DNA of 64,000 nt from Anaerolineaceae bacterium. Lineage in GTDB: Bacteria > Chloroflexota > Anaerolineae > Anaerolineales > Anaerolineaceae. Below, one piece after another: positions 32,220 through 40,904 of the stretch. Below the pieces are notes generated by a model. It did not search any database and was not told the origin of the DNA. It saw only the letters and a program-made list of their open reading frames with translations. The stretch is taken from NCBI GenBank assembly GCA_029975475.1, contig JARKPB010000008.1:1116001-1180000 (forward strand), written 5' to 3'. The translations under genes and the position numbers were made by a program. How positions within the stretch are numbered: the stretch's first letter is position 1; each line of letters starts with the position of its first letter.

Positions 32220-33907
32220 TGTTCACCCCCTTCCGCCGGACGGTTTTGTGGGGGAGAAATCCTGACCTGTAACGGCGGCGATTCGCCGGGCAGGAGCCAG
32301 GCATGGACATTCTGCATCAAGCTGATGGTATCCGCAGGCAGGAAGGAGCGCGTTTTGGGATCCGCAGCCAGGCTTTCCAGCGATTGAAAAATGCGCAGCG
32401 CCATGGCTTCTTCCGATAAATTTTTCAGGTTCAATATTCTGCGGAACGCCCCATTCAGTTTAGCCTGAGCCTGGCTGCGGGCCTGAGAGCGGATGCGCAT
32501 GGCTTCCAGATCATGGTTTGCGCGAATGATCTCGGTATCGCGCTGCCAGGGAGCGCGCCAGGATTGCAGCCGCTGCTGGTACACCGGGGCCGGAGGAATC
32601 AAATCACCAAATCCGCTGGCGAGTACGGAGATGCCTCGATCGCGCAGCACTTTTGAGTTGGTCAACAATTGCACCTGGGAAATTACCAGCTCATTTTCAG
32701 AATACTCGCGGTTTTCTTCCAGCGATCCCTTTCCCTTTGAGATCACAATTTGATAGGCAAGCATACCAGCGTTGCGCATGCGCAGCCGCATCTGATTCTT
32801 GACATCAAACAGCTGTATGCGCTGTTGATCATTCGGTTGATATAAACGATCGTAACAGGTTTGCGAAAGGATTTCGCGAAAAGTGTCAACCGCAACTTTA
32901 ACCGGCAGATCCTGCCAGGGCACAACATCGCGGTCAGAATTGAGCGCCTGGCAGCCAACCGCCGCGAAGATGCGCTCATCCTGGTTCAATGGAGTTTCGG
33001 GTAAGACCTGCGGGTCTTGCGTGCGGATCAGGGTCAGGGCGAGAGGATATATCTCGCGCTGATCAGGTTCATCCAGTTCGTCCGAAAAAGCACCGGTCTT
33101 ATAACGCCCGTTTTCCAGTTTCTTTAGGCAGATAACGCGTAAATTTCTGGCCGCCGGATGGCCCTGAAAAGCGACCAAAAGGGTTTCAGGTGGTTGACCC
33201 ACGCTGAAGCGGGCGAAAACTGCTGTTGAGAGCTCAATTCCTTCTCTGGAATAGGCTTTGACCCCCGGCTGGACCGCGAATTGAGGGCGTAAATCCACCA
33301 CACCCAGGATGCGCTCGCGCCGGCGGGTAAACACCAGACCCGAACGACGTACGCGCGGCGTTTCGCGGGCGTCACTTAATCCGAGCAGCACCAGTAAACA
33401 TAAAACTGCTTTCTTGATTGGCGAAAGGACGGTTGGGGGAGAAATCAATTCCTCGAGAACCACCGCGCTGTTATAGTCCACCATGATCACACCGGGACCA
33501 AGGTAAGAAAGGCTTTCGGCTGAGAAGACCAGCCGCCCGTCTTTAACAAAAATTACCCGGCCGTGTTTACCAAGAATATAAAGGAATAGATGAAAGCAGG
33601 TTCGGTACCATTCTTTAACGCTGCTCACCGGCAGCACGCTGGAAGTGGATACCAGACCGATCCACAGGAAAAACATCAAACCAAAACCCAAGAAACAGTT
33701 AAAGCTGATGGTCCCCAGCGAACGAACGGTTTCAGGATTGAAAGCGTTGATATCGATTCCAAAAAAGAGTAAAAAACCGCCAAGCAGCATCCAGACGAGG
33801 TGAAGCATCTGACGGGGGAAAGCCAGGATAAAAATTGCCGCAACCGTAATAAAAATTAAGCGAAGATAACTGGACCGTCGAGATACTTTGGTTTGTCTGC
33901 GCGGCAT
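32216..33907 (-). CDS. multi-pass membrane protein with SPFH-like domain (first of pair)
   Basis: The 563-residue protein has hydrophobic helices near residues 16-50, 68-90 and 155-175. A long soluble part follows, with a strand pattern GVKAYSREGIELSTAVFARFSV like an SPFH domain and a C-terminal helix, MRIRSQARSQAQAKL. Start 33907 is preferred: GGTGGAAAG precedes this ATG, whereas a GTG nine nt upstream overlaps that site. It is the first gene of the three-gene operon and has a strong promoter. Band-7 membership is by pattern only and should be taken as moderate. Confidence 0.65.
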   Translation of the reverse strand: MPRRQTKVSRRSSYLRLIFITVAAIFILAFPRQMLHLVWMLLGGFLLFFGIDINAFNPETVRSLGTISFNCFLGFGLMFFLWIGLVSTSSVLPVSSVKEWYRTCFHLFLYILGKHGRVIFVKDGRLVFSAESLSYLGPGVIMVDYNSAVVLEELISPPTVLSPIKKAVLCLLVLLGLSDARETPRVRRSGLVFTRRRERILGVVDLRPQFAVQPGVKAYSREGIELSTAVFARFSVGQPPETLLVAFQGHPAARNLRVICLKKLENGRYKTGAFSDELDEPDQREIYPLALTLIRTQDPQVLPETPLNQDERIFAAVGCQALNSDRDVVPWQDLPVKVAVDTFREILSQTCYDRLYQPNDQQRIQLFDVKNQMRLRMRNAGMLAYQIVISKGKGSLEENREYSENELVISQVQLLTNSKVLRDRGISVLASGFGDLIPPAPVYQQRLQSWRAPWQRDTEIIRANHDLEAMRIRSQARSQAQAKLNGAFRRILNLKNLSEEAMALRIFQSLESLAADPKTRSFLPADTISLMQNVHAWLLPGESPPLQVRISPPQNRPAEGGEQ

Positions 33908-33946
33908 TCTTTCCACCCAAATTCGGATTAAAAAAGGCTAAAAATC

Positions 33947-33976
33947 AGTATAGTCTTTCCTGTTTCCCTTTGTCAA
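33947..33976 (-). promoter_or_regulatory. promoter of the SPFH operon
   Basis: On the minus strand a perfect TTGACA (33971-33976) and TATACT (33947-33952) are separated by 18 nt. Start would be ~33940, giving a ~33-nt leader. Confidence 0.75.
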
Positions 33977-34025
33977 GTGAAGCAGCCGGGCGAAAGACAG
34001 TTCATAGAAACGGGGCGAATTTTTT

Positions 34026-34054
34026 TTGCGTTGTTCCTTTAATCCGGCTATACT
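34026..34054 (+). promoter_or_regulatory. promoter of the first AI-2E transporter gene
   Basis: TTGCGT (34026-34031) and TATACT (34049-34054) are spaced by 17 nt. The leader before the ATG would be only ~15 nt, with AAAGAG as a weak ribosome site. Confidence 0.6.
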
Positions 34055-34075
34055 TTAAAGAGTTGCCCAACCAAC

Positions 34076-35338
34076 ATGAACTCAGCTCCTTCTTCCCGCC
34101 TTTCAACCAACTGGACTGCCCGCCGGGTCATTTTATCCACGGTGGTCTTTCTGCTGGTAGTGGCAGCCTTCTATCTGGCATTTCGGTTTCGACTGGTCAT
34201 CATTGACCTGTTTTTTGCCGTTGTTTTTTCAACCGCGCTGTATCCTTTGATCGGCTGGTTGGAACGCAAACGCATCCCCAGAGTAATCTCTTCCGCTATA
34301 CTGCTTATTCTAATCTTTATAATCAGCGTCTCACTGGTGGCCGCGATTGTTCCGGCGATCGGCAGCCAGATGCCTGTGATCACCAATTCCGCGATCAATC
34401 TGTATCAGAATCTGCGCTTAAACCTGCTGCAGGCAGAAAGCCCATTTTTCCAGCGCCTCGGTCAGGAACTGCCGCAAAGCCTGCAAATCAGTCTGCCGGA
34501 ATCTCAGGCGACCAACAACACATTTATCCCCTTCGCGCAGGTATTTTCGATTGGCAACGCATTTCTGAACGGATTATTAACCTTCGCGGCGCTGCTGCTG
34601 CTCACTTACTACTGGATCCAGGAAAGAGATAAAATTCAAACCTCCCTGTTGAATTTATTATCCGAAAGAAAACGGGCATCAGGCGAGCAATTTCTGGTCG
34701 ATCTGGAAAAGAAAGTCGGAGGTTACCTCCAGGGGCTGACGATCACCTGTCTGGTGTACGGAATTGTCTCCGGGATCATCTTTTTCGCGGTCGGTATTCC
34801 CTTCTCTCTACCGCTGGGGGCGCTTGCCGGCATCTTAAACATCGTACCAATCGTAGGCCCGGCTGCCGGATGGATCACGGCGAGTCTGGTCGCGCTGGCG
34901 ATTGACCCGTCAATTTTGTTGTGGTTATTCCCAGCTTTCATCCTGGTGCAGGTCCTGGTCAACGAATTTTTATACCCGCGGTTGATTAAAGGAATTGTGG
35001 GATTAAACCCGGTGATCAATCTGCTGGCTTTCGCCGCCTTTGGTTCATTGTTTGGGGCGGTAGGCGCACTGCTTGCCATCCCGCTGGCGGTGGTATTGCA
35101 ATTGATTTTTTCAAAGTTGCTGCCGCAAAAAGAAACCCCCGGATCCTTACCCGATGAGATCAACCTGCAAGGCGATTTGCTTTTCGTTGCCGAAGAGCTC
35201 CAGCTGATTACCCAAAATCGTAGACCGCGGCAGGATCCTTCTCTGGTTGAAACCAGTCAGGAGCTGGAAAATATTATCCTGGCAGTTGAAAAAATCATCA
35301 GCCTGCCAAAACAAAACCAGGAGGGAGGGGAAGAATGA
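34076..35338 (+). CDS. AI-2E family transporter
   Basis: The 420-residue membrane protein has the AI-2E (PerM/TqsA/UPF0118) pattern: paired N-terminal helices, a soluble middle domain (about 85-160), then five to six helices with GxPFxLPLGALAGILNIVPIVGPAAGW and PRLIKGIVGLNPVINLLA. Family members export autoinducer-2, or in other bacteria act as Na+/H+ antiporters. The substrate is unknown here. The end overlaps the second AI-2E gene by 4 nt. Confidence 0.88.
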   Translation: MNSAPSSRLSTNWTARRVILSTVVFLLVVAAFYLAFRFRLVIIDLFFAVVFSTALYPLIGWLERKRIPRVISSAILLILIFIISVSLVAAIVPAIGSQMPVITNSAINLYQNLRLNLLQAESPFFQRLGQELPQSLQISLPESQATNNTFIPFAQVFSIGNAFLNGLLTFAALLLLTYYWIQERDKIQTSLLNLLSERKRASGEQFLVDLEKKVGGYLQGLTITCLVYGIVSGIIFFAVGIPFSLPLGALAGILNIVPIVGPAAGWITASLVALAIDPSILLWLFPAFILVQVLVNEFLYPRLIKGIVGLNPVINLLAFAAFGSLFGAVGALLAIPLAVVLQLIFSKLLPQKETPGSLPDEINLQGDLLFVAEELQLITQNRRPRQDPSLVETSQELENIILAVEKIISLPKQNQEGGEE

Positions 35339-36507
35339 GACGCGTCGTCATCTTCACCCTGCTGGTCATCTCGACCATCGCGGTAGCCTTTCTGGCTTAC
35401 GAATTTCGGCGGGCGGCGTTTTTATTGTTGTTTGCATTGATTATCTCTTCCGCGCTGCGTCCGCCCATCTTGCGTCTGTCGCATAAAATCCCAAAAGGGC
35501 TGGCGATCCTGCTCGTTTATATCGCTTTTGTGGCAGCCATCATTGGTCTGCTCATCCTGATCACCCCGGGGATCCTGACCGAATTTGGCAAGATCATTAA
35601 CGATTTAGCCCTGGTCTACGACCAGATCTGGCAAACCTGGCCGAGCGGCACCAACCTGGAAAAGTTATTGATCCAGCAGCTGCCGCCGCCAGACACTTTT
35701 CTCTCGAGCATCACCGGCGATCAGGTAGTCAACCTGGTCTCCGCAATCGCGGGCATCACCGCATCTTCCCTTACCGCGCTGGGCGAATTCGCGATTGTGA
35801 TTGTTTTGAGTGTTTACTGGAGCATTTACCGCAATGAATTTGAACGTTTCTGGCTTTCACGCCTGAACCACCCCGGGCGTCAAACAGTTCGGATCGTTTG
35901 GCATTCAATTGAATCTACAATCGGCGCATATATCCGCAGCGAATTACTCCAGAGCCTGCTGGCAGGTTGTCTGTTGTACTTCACCTTCTGGTTATTTCAA
36001 TTGCCTTACCCGCTTTTGCTGGCTGTCCTCGGTGCCGTCGCCTGGTTGATTCCTTATATTGGGGTCATCATCGCCCTGAGCGCTGTTTTTATGATTGGGT
36101 TGATGGTGAACCTCGCAACGGCCGTCCTGACCACCACGATCACCCTGGTTGTGTATATCGCGCTGCAGATTCTGGTGGAGCCGCTGTTATTCAGAAGAAA
36201 AGACTTTTCGGCCCTTTTGACCGTCTTAATGATGATCTTACTGGCGGACAGTTTTGGTTTACTCGGTCTGTTAATCGCGCCGCCAGTAGCCGCCGCCATT
36301 CAAATTGTCTTAAGAGCCACGCTGGCTAAAAAGCCGGAAAGGAACGAGCCGCTGCCAACCATTCAAGAGCTTAAAGCGCGTTTAGCCGCCGTCCAAGAGA
36401 AAATTGCCCAGAGCAAAGACTCTGAGAGCGCATCGTTAATCCCGATTGTAAAAAAGCTGGAACCTTACCTTGATACCCTGGAAAAAAAGCAAGGGATTTC
36501 CCGATGA
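35335..36507 (+). CDS. AI-2E family transporter (second copy)
   Basis: The 390-residue protein is a divergent paralogue of the upstream gene, with the same topology: LLAVLGAVAWLIPYIGVIIAL in the core and a charged cytoplasmic tail rich in Lys and Glu. The two genes are translationally coupled, so a two-protein complex is possible. It overlaps the next gene, a metallo-hydrolase, by 4 nt, making a four-gene coupled operon. Confidence 0.85.
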   Translation: MRRVVIFTLLVISTIAVAFLAYEFRRAAFLLLFALIISSALRPPILRLSHKIPKGLAILLVYIAFVAAIIGLLILITPGILTEFGKIINDLALVYDQIWQTWPSGTNLEKLLIQQLPPPDTFLSSITGDQVVNLVSAIAGITASSLTALGEFAIVIVLSVYWSIYRNEFERFWLSRLNHPGRQTVRIVWHSIESTIGAYIRSELLQSLLAGCLLYFTFWLFQLPYPLLLAVLGAVAWLIPYIGVIIALSAVFMIGLMVNLATAVLTTTITLVVYIALQILVEPLLFRRKDFSALLTVLMMILLADSFGLLGLLIAPPVAAAIQIVLRATLAKKPERNEPLPTIQELKARLAAVQEKIAQSKDSESASLIPIVKKLEPYLDTLEKKQGISR

Positions 36508-37388
36508 CGCTTCAAAGTCAAATCTCAAATTCTCACAACCTCTTACAGAAGATTAAGAACCATCAGACGCCGCCTGGAAAAATCACCGTTTGGGCATTGG
36601 GCCAGATGGGATTTTTATTTAAAGATGCAAATCAGCAGTGCATACTGATTGACCCGGTCCTATCCGATGTGGTTGCCGTGCGCACAAACAGGCCGGGCAT
36701 CTTCAAACGAGCCTTTCCGCCGCCCCTGGACCCTCAAAAGCTGGATTTTATCCAGGCCGTGCTGGTTACCCATGCGCATCTGGATCACTGCGACCGAATC
36801 ACCCTGTCAGCATTGCTTCAGGTAAATCCTGGGTTGGTTTTGATCGGGCCTAAAGAAGCCAGAGATTTTATGGCAGCGGAAGGTCGAATCAATTCGAACC
36901 AATGGGTTGTCCCCAGGATTGGGGAGGTGGTGTACACAGGTTCGTTGACGCTGCGATCGATTCCGGCAGCCCATTACGCGGTCGAAATAGACGCGGAAAA
37001 CAGCAGCCGCTATCTTTCTTTTCATCTCGCCTGGCCCGGTTGCGCTCTTTTTCATTCCGGTGATACGGTAATCTATCACGGCTATGCGCAAGCGATTCAG
37101 GAATGCCCGCCCATCGATGCCGCAATCCTGGCGCTGAACGGGCGAGACCCCTGCCGTGAGGATCAGGACATCCTTGGCAACCTTTTCCCTGAAGAAGCGG
37201 CCGCGCTGGCCGAGCAGTGCGGCTGGAAAACCATTATCGCCGGTCATAACGACCTTTTCCCTTATAACACCTTGCCCCCCGCCCGCATCCGGGCTGTGGG
37301 CGAGATTTTCCCCCGTTCGCCGAAAATGATCCTGCCCCAGATTGGCACACCGATGACATTCCCTGAAGAGGAGACGGCCGCTGGATGA
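36504..37388 (+). CDS. metallo-beta-lactamase-fold hydrolase (UlaG-like)
   Basis: The 294-residue protein has the metal motif VTHAHLDHCD (HxHxDH), a later HSGDTVIYHG segment with the bridging aspartate, and IIAGHNDLFPYN with the last histidine. This resembles UlaG-like metal-dependent hydrolases such as L-ascorbate-6-phosphate lactonase. The substrate is unknown. It is coupled at both ends (4-nt overlaps) to the AI-2E gene and the phosphatase gene. Confidence 0.82.
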   Translation: MTLQSQISNSHNLLQKIKNHQTPPGKITVWALGQMGFLFKDANQQCILIDPVLSDVVAVRTNRPGIFKRAFPPPLDPQKLDFIQAVLVTHAHLDHCDRITLSALLQVNPGLVLIGPKEARDFMAAEGRINSNQWVVPRIGEVVYTGSLTLRSIPAAHYAVEIDAENSSRYLSFHLAWPGCALFHSGDTVIYHGYAQAIQECPPIDAAILALNGRDPCREDQDILGNLFPEEAAALAEQCGWKTIIAGHNDLFPYNTLPPARIRAVGEIFPRSPKMILPQIGTPMTFPEEETAAG

Positions 37389-39043
37389 AAATCCATATAA
37401 AGCTGATCGACATCGCAGTATTCCTGATTCTGGCGCTTCTTTCAGGCCTGGCGTTTTTCTTGGCGAACAACACAAGCCAGGCTTTTGAAAATTTTCGCTC
37501 GCCGTTAACCGATAATCCTCCCGCCCCGGGCAGACCGCTGGGTGATCCCGCGGTTCGCAGGGTGATCCTGGTGGTGATTGACGGCTTGCGGGTGGATACC
37601 GCGCTTGACGACAGTACCATGCCAACCCTGGCGTTCCTGCGGTCTCAGGGGGCTTTCGCTGTCAGCCAGAGCAAAGCGCCCTCCTATTCTTTACCCGGCT
37701 ACGCCACTCTTCTGACCGGCGCGTGGCCTGATTTCAACAGCGCGCCGGCATTTAACACCGATTTTGAAAGAATCCCCGCCCTGACTCAGGACACACTGTT
37801 CAAAGCGGTTAGAGATCGCGGTATCCAGACTGCGATCGCGGCTTACCATTGGTTCGGCGCGCTGCTCCCGAAAGACCAGGTAATCTACGCTTATTATGAT
37901 CCGCAAGACGACCGGGCAGCAGACGAAAGAGTCATGGCCGCGGCACTGCCCTGGCTGGAGCAGCCAGAAATTGGTTTCCTATTAATCCACTTAGATCAGG
38001 TGGATTACGCCGGTCACAATGAAGGCGGACCGCGCGATCAACGCTGGCTTGAGGCGGCAGCGCGGGTAGACCAGTATGTAGATATGAGCCTTTCTCGAAT
38101 AGACCTTAACCAGGACTTGCTGATCATCACCTCGGATCACGGCCATATCCTGGCTGGCGGACATGGAGGAAAAGACCCGGACACCTTAAGCGAACCGCTG
38201 ATCCTGATCGGTAAAGGGGTTAATCCTGGCGAGTACAGCGGCGTGAAAATGGTGGATATTCCGGTCACTATCGCAGCGCTTCTGGGTGCCCGCCTGCCGG
38301 CAAGCAGCCAGGGACGGGTGTTGACCGAGATCGTCAACCTCGACGAACAGGTGTTAAGCAACCTTCCCGCCATTCAAAATCTTCAGCAGAAGACACTGCT
38401 CTCAGCGTATGCCCGGGCGGTTGGAGAAACGCTGGACTCACGCTCCATAGACGGATTGCAATCTGTCGATGATTATCAGCAAGCGATAGAAAAAATCCAA
38501 CAATCAAAGCTTAACCGGGAACGGCTGGGACGGGCAATCCCGATTCTGCTGCTCCTGGCTGGACTGGTATGGCTGGTGATTCGTTTGGGACAACGCAGGG
38601 CGGTCAGGCTGCTGGCGGTGACAGCGGCTTACTGGGCGATATTTCTTTTCAGACACGCTGTGGCAGATCAGATTCCTTTTTCTTTCAGTTCAATCAGTTC
38701 ATCTGATTCTTTTGTTTTCTATGTCATCACCACGACCGGCGCGGCTTTTGGATTTGTCTGGGTTCTGTCCTTTATCCTGGAGCGCATTTATCAGTCCAGC
38801 AGCTGGCAGGCTTTTTGTTACGGAATCGAACTATCAGCCAGCATCACGAGCAGTCTGCTTCTGGTCTGCCTGGCTTATTTTCTCTGCTTCGGGATGCTGC
38901 CCACCTGGATCCTCCCGGACATGCGGTTTGCCTATATCAACCTGCTGGCACTGACCCAAATTGTCTTTATCCTGCCCGCGGGCATATTCTTTGGCGGAAT
39001 CGGGGCTGTCATTACGCGCTACACGCCGAAGCCTGTGGAATAA
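37385..39043 (+). CDS. membrane-anchored type I phosphodiesterase/alkaline phosphatase-superfamily protein
   Basis: The 552-residue protein has one N-terminal helix (8-28). A catalytic domain follows with VVIDGLRVD (metal Asp), the nucleophile region SYSLPGYATLLTG, HLDQVDYAGH and TSDHGHILAGGHGG. About five C-terminal membrane helices (375-545) complete it. The arrangement is like phosphoethanolamine transferases of the PIG-N/type I phosphodiesterase group. It should act on the outer face of the membrane, perhaps on a lipid or glycan. It ends the four-gene operon before a terminator. Confidence 0.82.
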   Translation: MKIHIKLIDIAVFLILALLSGLAFFLANNTSQAFENFRSPLTDNPPAPGRPLGDPAVRRVILVVIDGLRVDTALDDSTMPTLAFLRSQGAFAVSQSKAPSYSLPGYATLLTGAWPDFNSAPAFNTDFERIPALTQDTLFKAVRDRGIQTAIAAYHWFGALLPKDQVIYAYYDPQDDRAADERVMAAALPWLEQPEIGFLLIHLDQVDYAGHNEGGPRDQRWLEAAARVDQYVDMSLSRIDLNQDLLIITSDHGHILAGGHGGKDPDTLSEPLILIGKGVNPGEYSGVKMVDIPVTIAALLGARLPASSQGRVLTEIVNLDEQVLSNLPAIQNLQQKTLLSAYARAVGETLDSRSIDGLQSVDDYQQAIEKIQQSKLNRERLGRAIPILLLLAGLVWLVIRLGQRRAVRLLAVTAAYWAIFLFRHAVADQIPFSFSSISSSDSFVFYVITTTGAAFGFVWVLSFILERIYQSSSWQAFCYGIELSASITSSLLLVCLAYFLCFGMLPTWILPDMRFAYINLLALTQIVFILPAGIFFGGIGAVITRYTPKPVE

Positions 39044-39083
39044 AAAACCTGACGCGACCGCCTGGCGCGTGCAGGTTTTATTA
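39044..39083. terminator. bidirectional terminator between the phosphatase and cupin genes
   Basis: AAAACCTGACGCG pairs with CGCGTGCAGGTTTT around a nine-base loop, with one bulged G. A T-rich tail follows on the plus strand and an A-run precedes it, serving the convergent gene. It overlaps the cupin stop codon. Confidence 0.75.
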
Positions 39084-39401
39084 TTTCCGAATCATGGTAA
39101 GCAGCAAAATCACTTCGGTTTGCGCATAAAGCGCGTGCGGCAAATTGGGCGGCATCAACGTCCAGCTGCCAGGGCCAGCTTTGACCTCTTCACCCCCAAG
39201 AGTCAGCACCAGGTCGCCCTTTAAGACTTCTATAATCGCCGTGTAAGGCGATGTGTGTTCTGTCAGCGCCTGGCCTCTGGCAAAGCCGAATAAGGTTACA
39301 TCCAGATCTTCCTGCTTCACCAGGCTGCGGCTGATGATACTCTCATCGGCTACTGACTGGATCATTTCGGAGAGGTCCCTGTGAAAAATATATGGATCCA
39401 T
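39081..39401 (-). CDS. small cupin-domain protein
   Basis: The 106-residue single-cupin protein has the core strands YTAIIEVLKGDLVLTLGGEE and GPGSWTLMPPNLPHAL, the second cupin motif with its histidine. Cupins of this size are often metal-binding sensors or enzymes. A clear AGGAGG lies before the ATG. No partner gene is adjacent on the same strand. The function is unassigned. Confidence 0.8.
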   Translation of the reverse strand: MDPYIFHRDLSEMIQSVADESIISRSLVKQEDLDVTLFGFARGQALTEHTSPYTAIIEVLKGDLVLTLGGEEVKAGPGSWTLMPPNLPHALYAQTEVILLLTMIRK

Positions 39402-39542
39402 GATGTCTGCAACCTCCTTCAGGTATACAGATATTATACAGGTGAAGGTAAAATTCCGCCTAAACAGGTGATGTTTGACTGATTATTTTGGCAAAAAAAG
39501 ACTATATAATAATTTCATTCATCAAATGGGTAGGAGCGAATC

Positions 39543-40181
39543 ATGTCTCACATGCCGGTAAGCAATTCTGAAGAAACGACTCGTTTATTCAAATCTGATT
39601 TCCTGGAATTTTTCTCGCATATCAGCCCGGTTACCATCACGATCATCTGGCTTCCGGTCGCGGTTTTCTTCCTCGTCCGGGCGATATTAAACACAATCGC
39701 CGGATCGCCGGTATGGATCCTTCCGGCAGGTCTGGCGCTCGGGCTGCTGGTATGGTCCTTCGCAGAATACAACCTGCACCGCTTTTTGTTTCATTACCCC
39801 CCCAAAGGCGCTGCCCAGGAACGGATTGTGTATCTCTTTCACGGCGTCCATCACGCGTATCCGCAGGATAAAACCCGCCTGGTGATGCCGCCGGTGGTTT
39901 CCATCCCGCTGGCCTTGCTTTTTTATTTCTTTTTCCAGCTGCTCATCGTGCGGTTAATGAATGCGCCTTTGTGGTTTAACCCGATCTTCGCCGGGTTTAT
40001 CTTCGGCTATCTGATCTATGATCTCACCCACTATGCCACGCATCATTTTCCAATGCGTTCAGGCTATCTTAAATTTATCAAGCGATACCATATGCAGCAT
40101 CATTACAAAACCCCAGATAAACGCTTTGGCGTGAGCTCTCCACTCTGGGATTATGTGTATAAAACTTATCCGCAGGATTAA
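39543..40181 (+). CDS. fatty acid hydroxylase / sterol desaturase family protein
   Basis: The 212-residue membrane protein has the di-iron histidine clusters of the family: HRFLFH, HGVHH, HYATHH and HMQHH. Four helices are visible, which fits FA2H-like enzymes. It probably hydroxylates a fatty acyl chain of a membrane lipid, needing O2 and an electron donor, or acts as an oxygen-independent relative. Presence of an O2-type enzyme in a presumed anaerobe is mildly notable. The ATG follows GGTAGGAGC. Confidence 0.85.
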   Translation: MSHMPVSNSEETTRLFKSDFLEFFSHISPVTITIIWLPVAVFFLVRAILNTIAGSPVWILPAGLALGLLVWSFAEYNLHRFLFHYPPKGAAQERIVYLFHGVHHAYPQDKTRLVMPPVVSIPLALLFYFFFQLLIVRLMNAPLWFNPIFAGFIFGYLIYDLTHYATHHFPMRSGYLKFIKRYHMQHHYKTPDKRFGVSSPLWDYVYKTYPQD

Positions 40182-40184
40182 CCT

Positions 40185-40904
40185 TTAGTAAGAAACTCCG
40201 AGCAAGTTTAATATCGCGACAATGACAGGCGCATAGATCAGGGCCGGCAGCAAATTGCCGGTCCGGATAGATTTAATCTCCAGTAGGCTGCTGATTGAGA
40301 TCGAAAGCATGATGATGCCGCCCGTGGCGGTCATTTCGGTGATCATGGCAGGGGTGAGAATCATATTTAACTGCCCGGCCAGCAAGGTGAGCGCACCCTG
40401 ATAGATCAAAACCATTACGGACGAAAAAGCAACTCCAATGCCCAGGCTGGAAGCAAATGCCAGCGAAGCGAAACCATCGAGGATGGACTTAATAAACAGG
40501 GTTTGATAATTGCCGGTGAGGCCATCCTCAAATGATCCCAGAATCGCCATCGGGCCGATGCAAAATACCAGAGAGGCGGTTAGAAAACCGCGCACAAATT
40601 TATTCTTCGAGGGATCCTCGCCGTCTTCAGGAGAAGAGACTTTTTTCTCAAGCCAGATTCCCAGCTGCTCCAGCCAGTGTTCCAGGCGCACCACTTCACC
40701 GGTTAATCCGCCCAGCAGCAAGGCTGCCAGCACAATCAGGGAGTTTTGGGTCTTAAGAAACAGGGATAAGCCGTAGCCGAGTAGAAATAAACCCAGTATG
40801 GCGACGACCATTTGCTGTAAGCGGCGGCTAAAGCGCCCGCCAAGAAAAGCCCCGGCGGCGCTGCCAATCAGGATGGTGATGAAATTGATAATGGTTCCGG
40901 TCAT
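40185..40904 (-). CDS. DUF554 membrane protein
   Basis: The 239-residue protein has about seven helices and the DUF554 (YdfK-type) opening GTIINFITILIGSAAGAFLG. The conserved block FCIGPMAILGSFEDGLTGN contains the family's polar residues. A transport role has been supposed, but none is established. It overlaps the cobalamin adenosyltransferase gene by 4 nt and is the last gene of that operon. Confidence 0.88.
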   Translation of the reverse strand: MTGTIINFITILIGSAAGAFLGGRFSRRLQQMVVAILGLFLLGYGLSLFLKTQNSLIVLAALLLGGLTGEVVRLEHWLEQLGIWLEKKVSSPEDGEDPSKNKFVRGFLTASLVFCIGPMAILGSFEDGLTGNYQTLFIKSILDGFASLAFASSLGIGVAFSSVMVLIYQGALTLLAGQLNMILTPAMITEMTATGGIIMLSISISSLLEIKSIRTGNLLPALIYAPVIVAILNLLGVSY

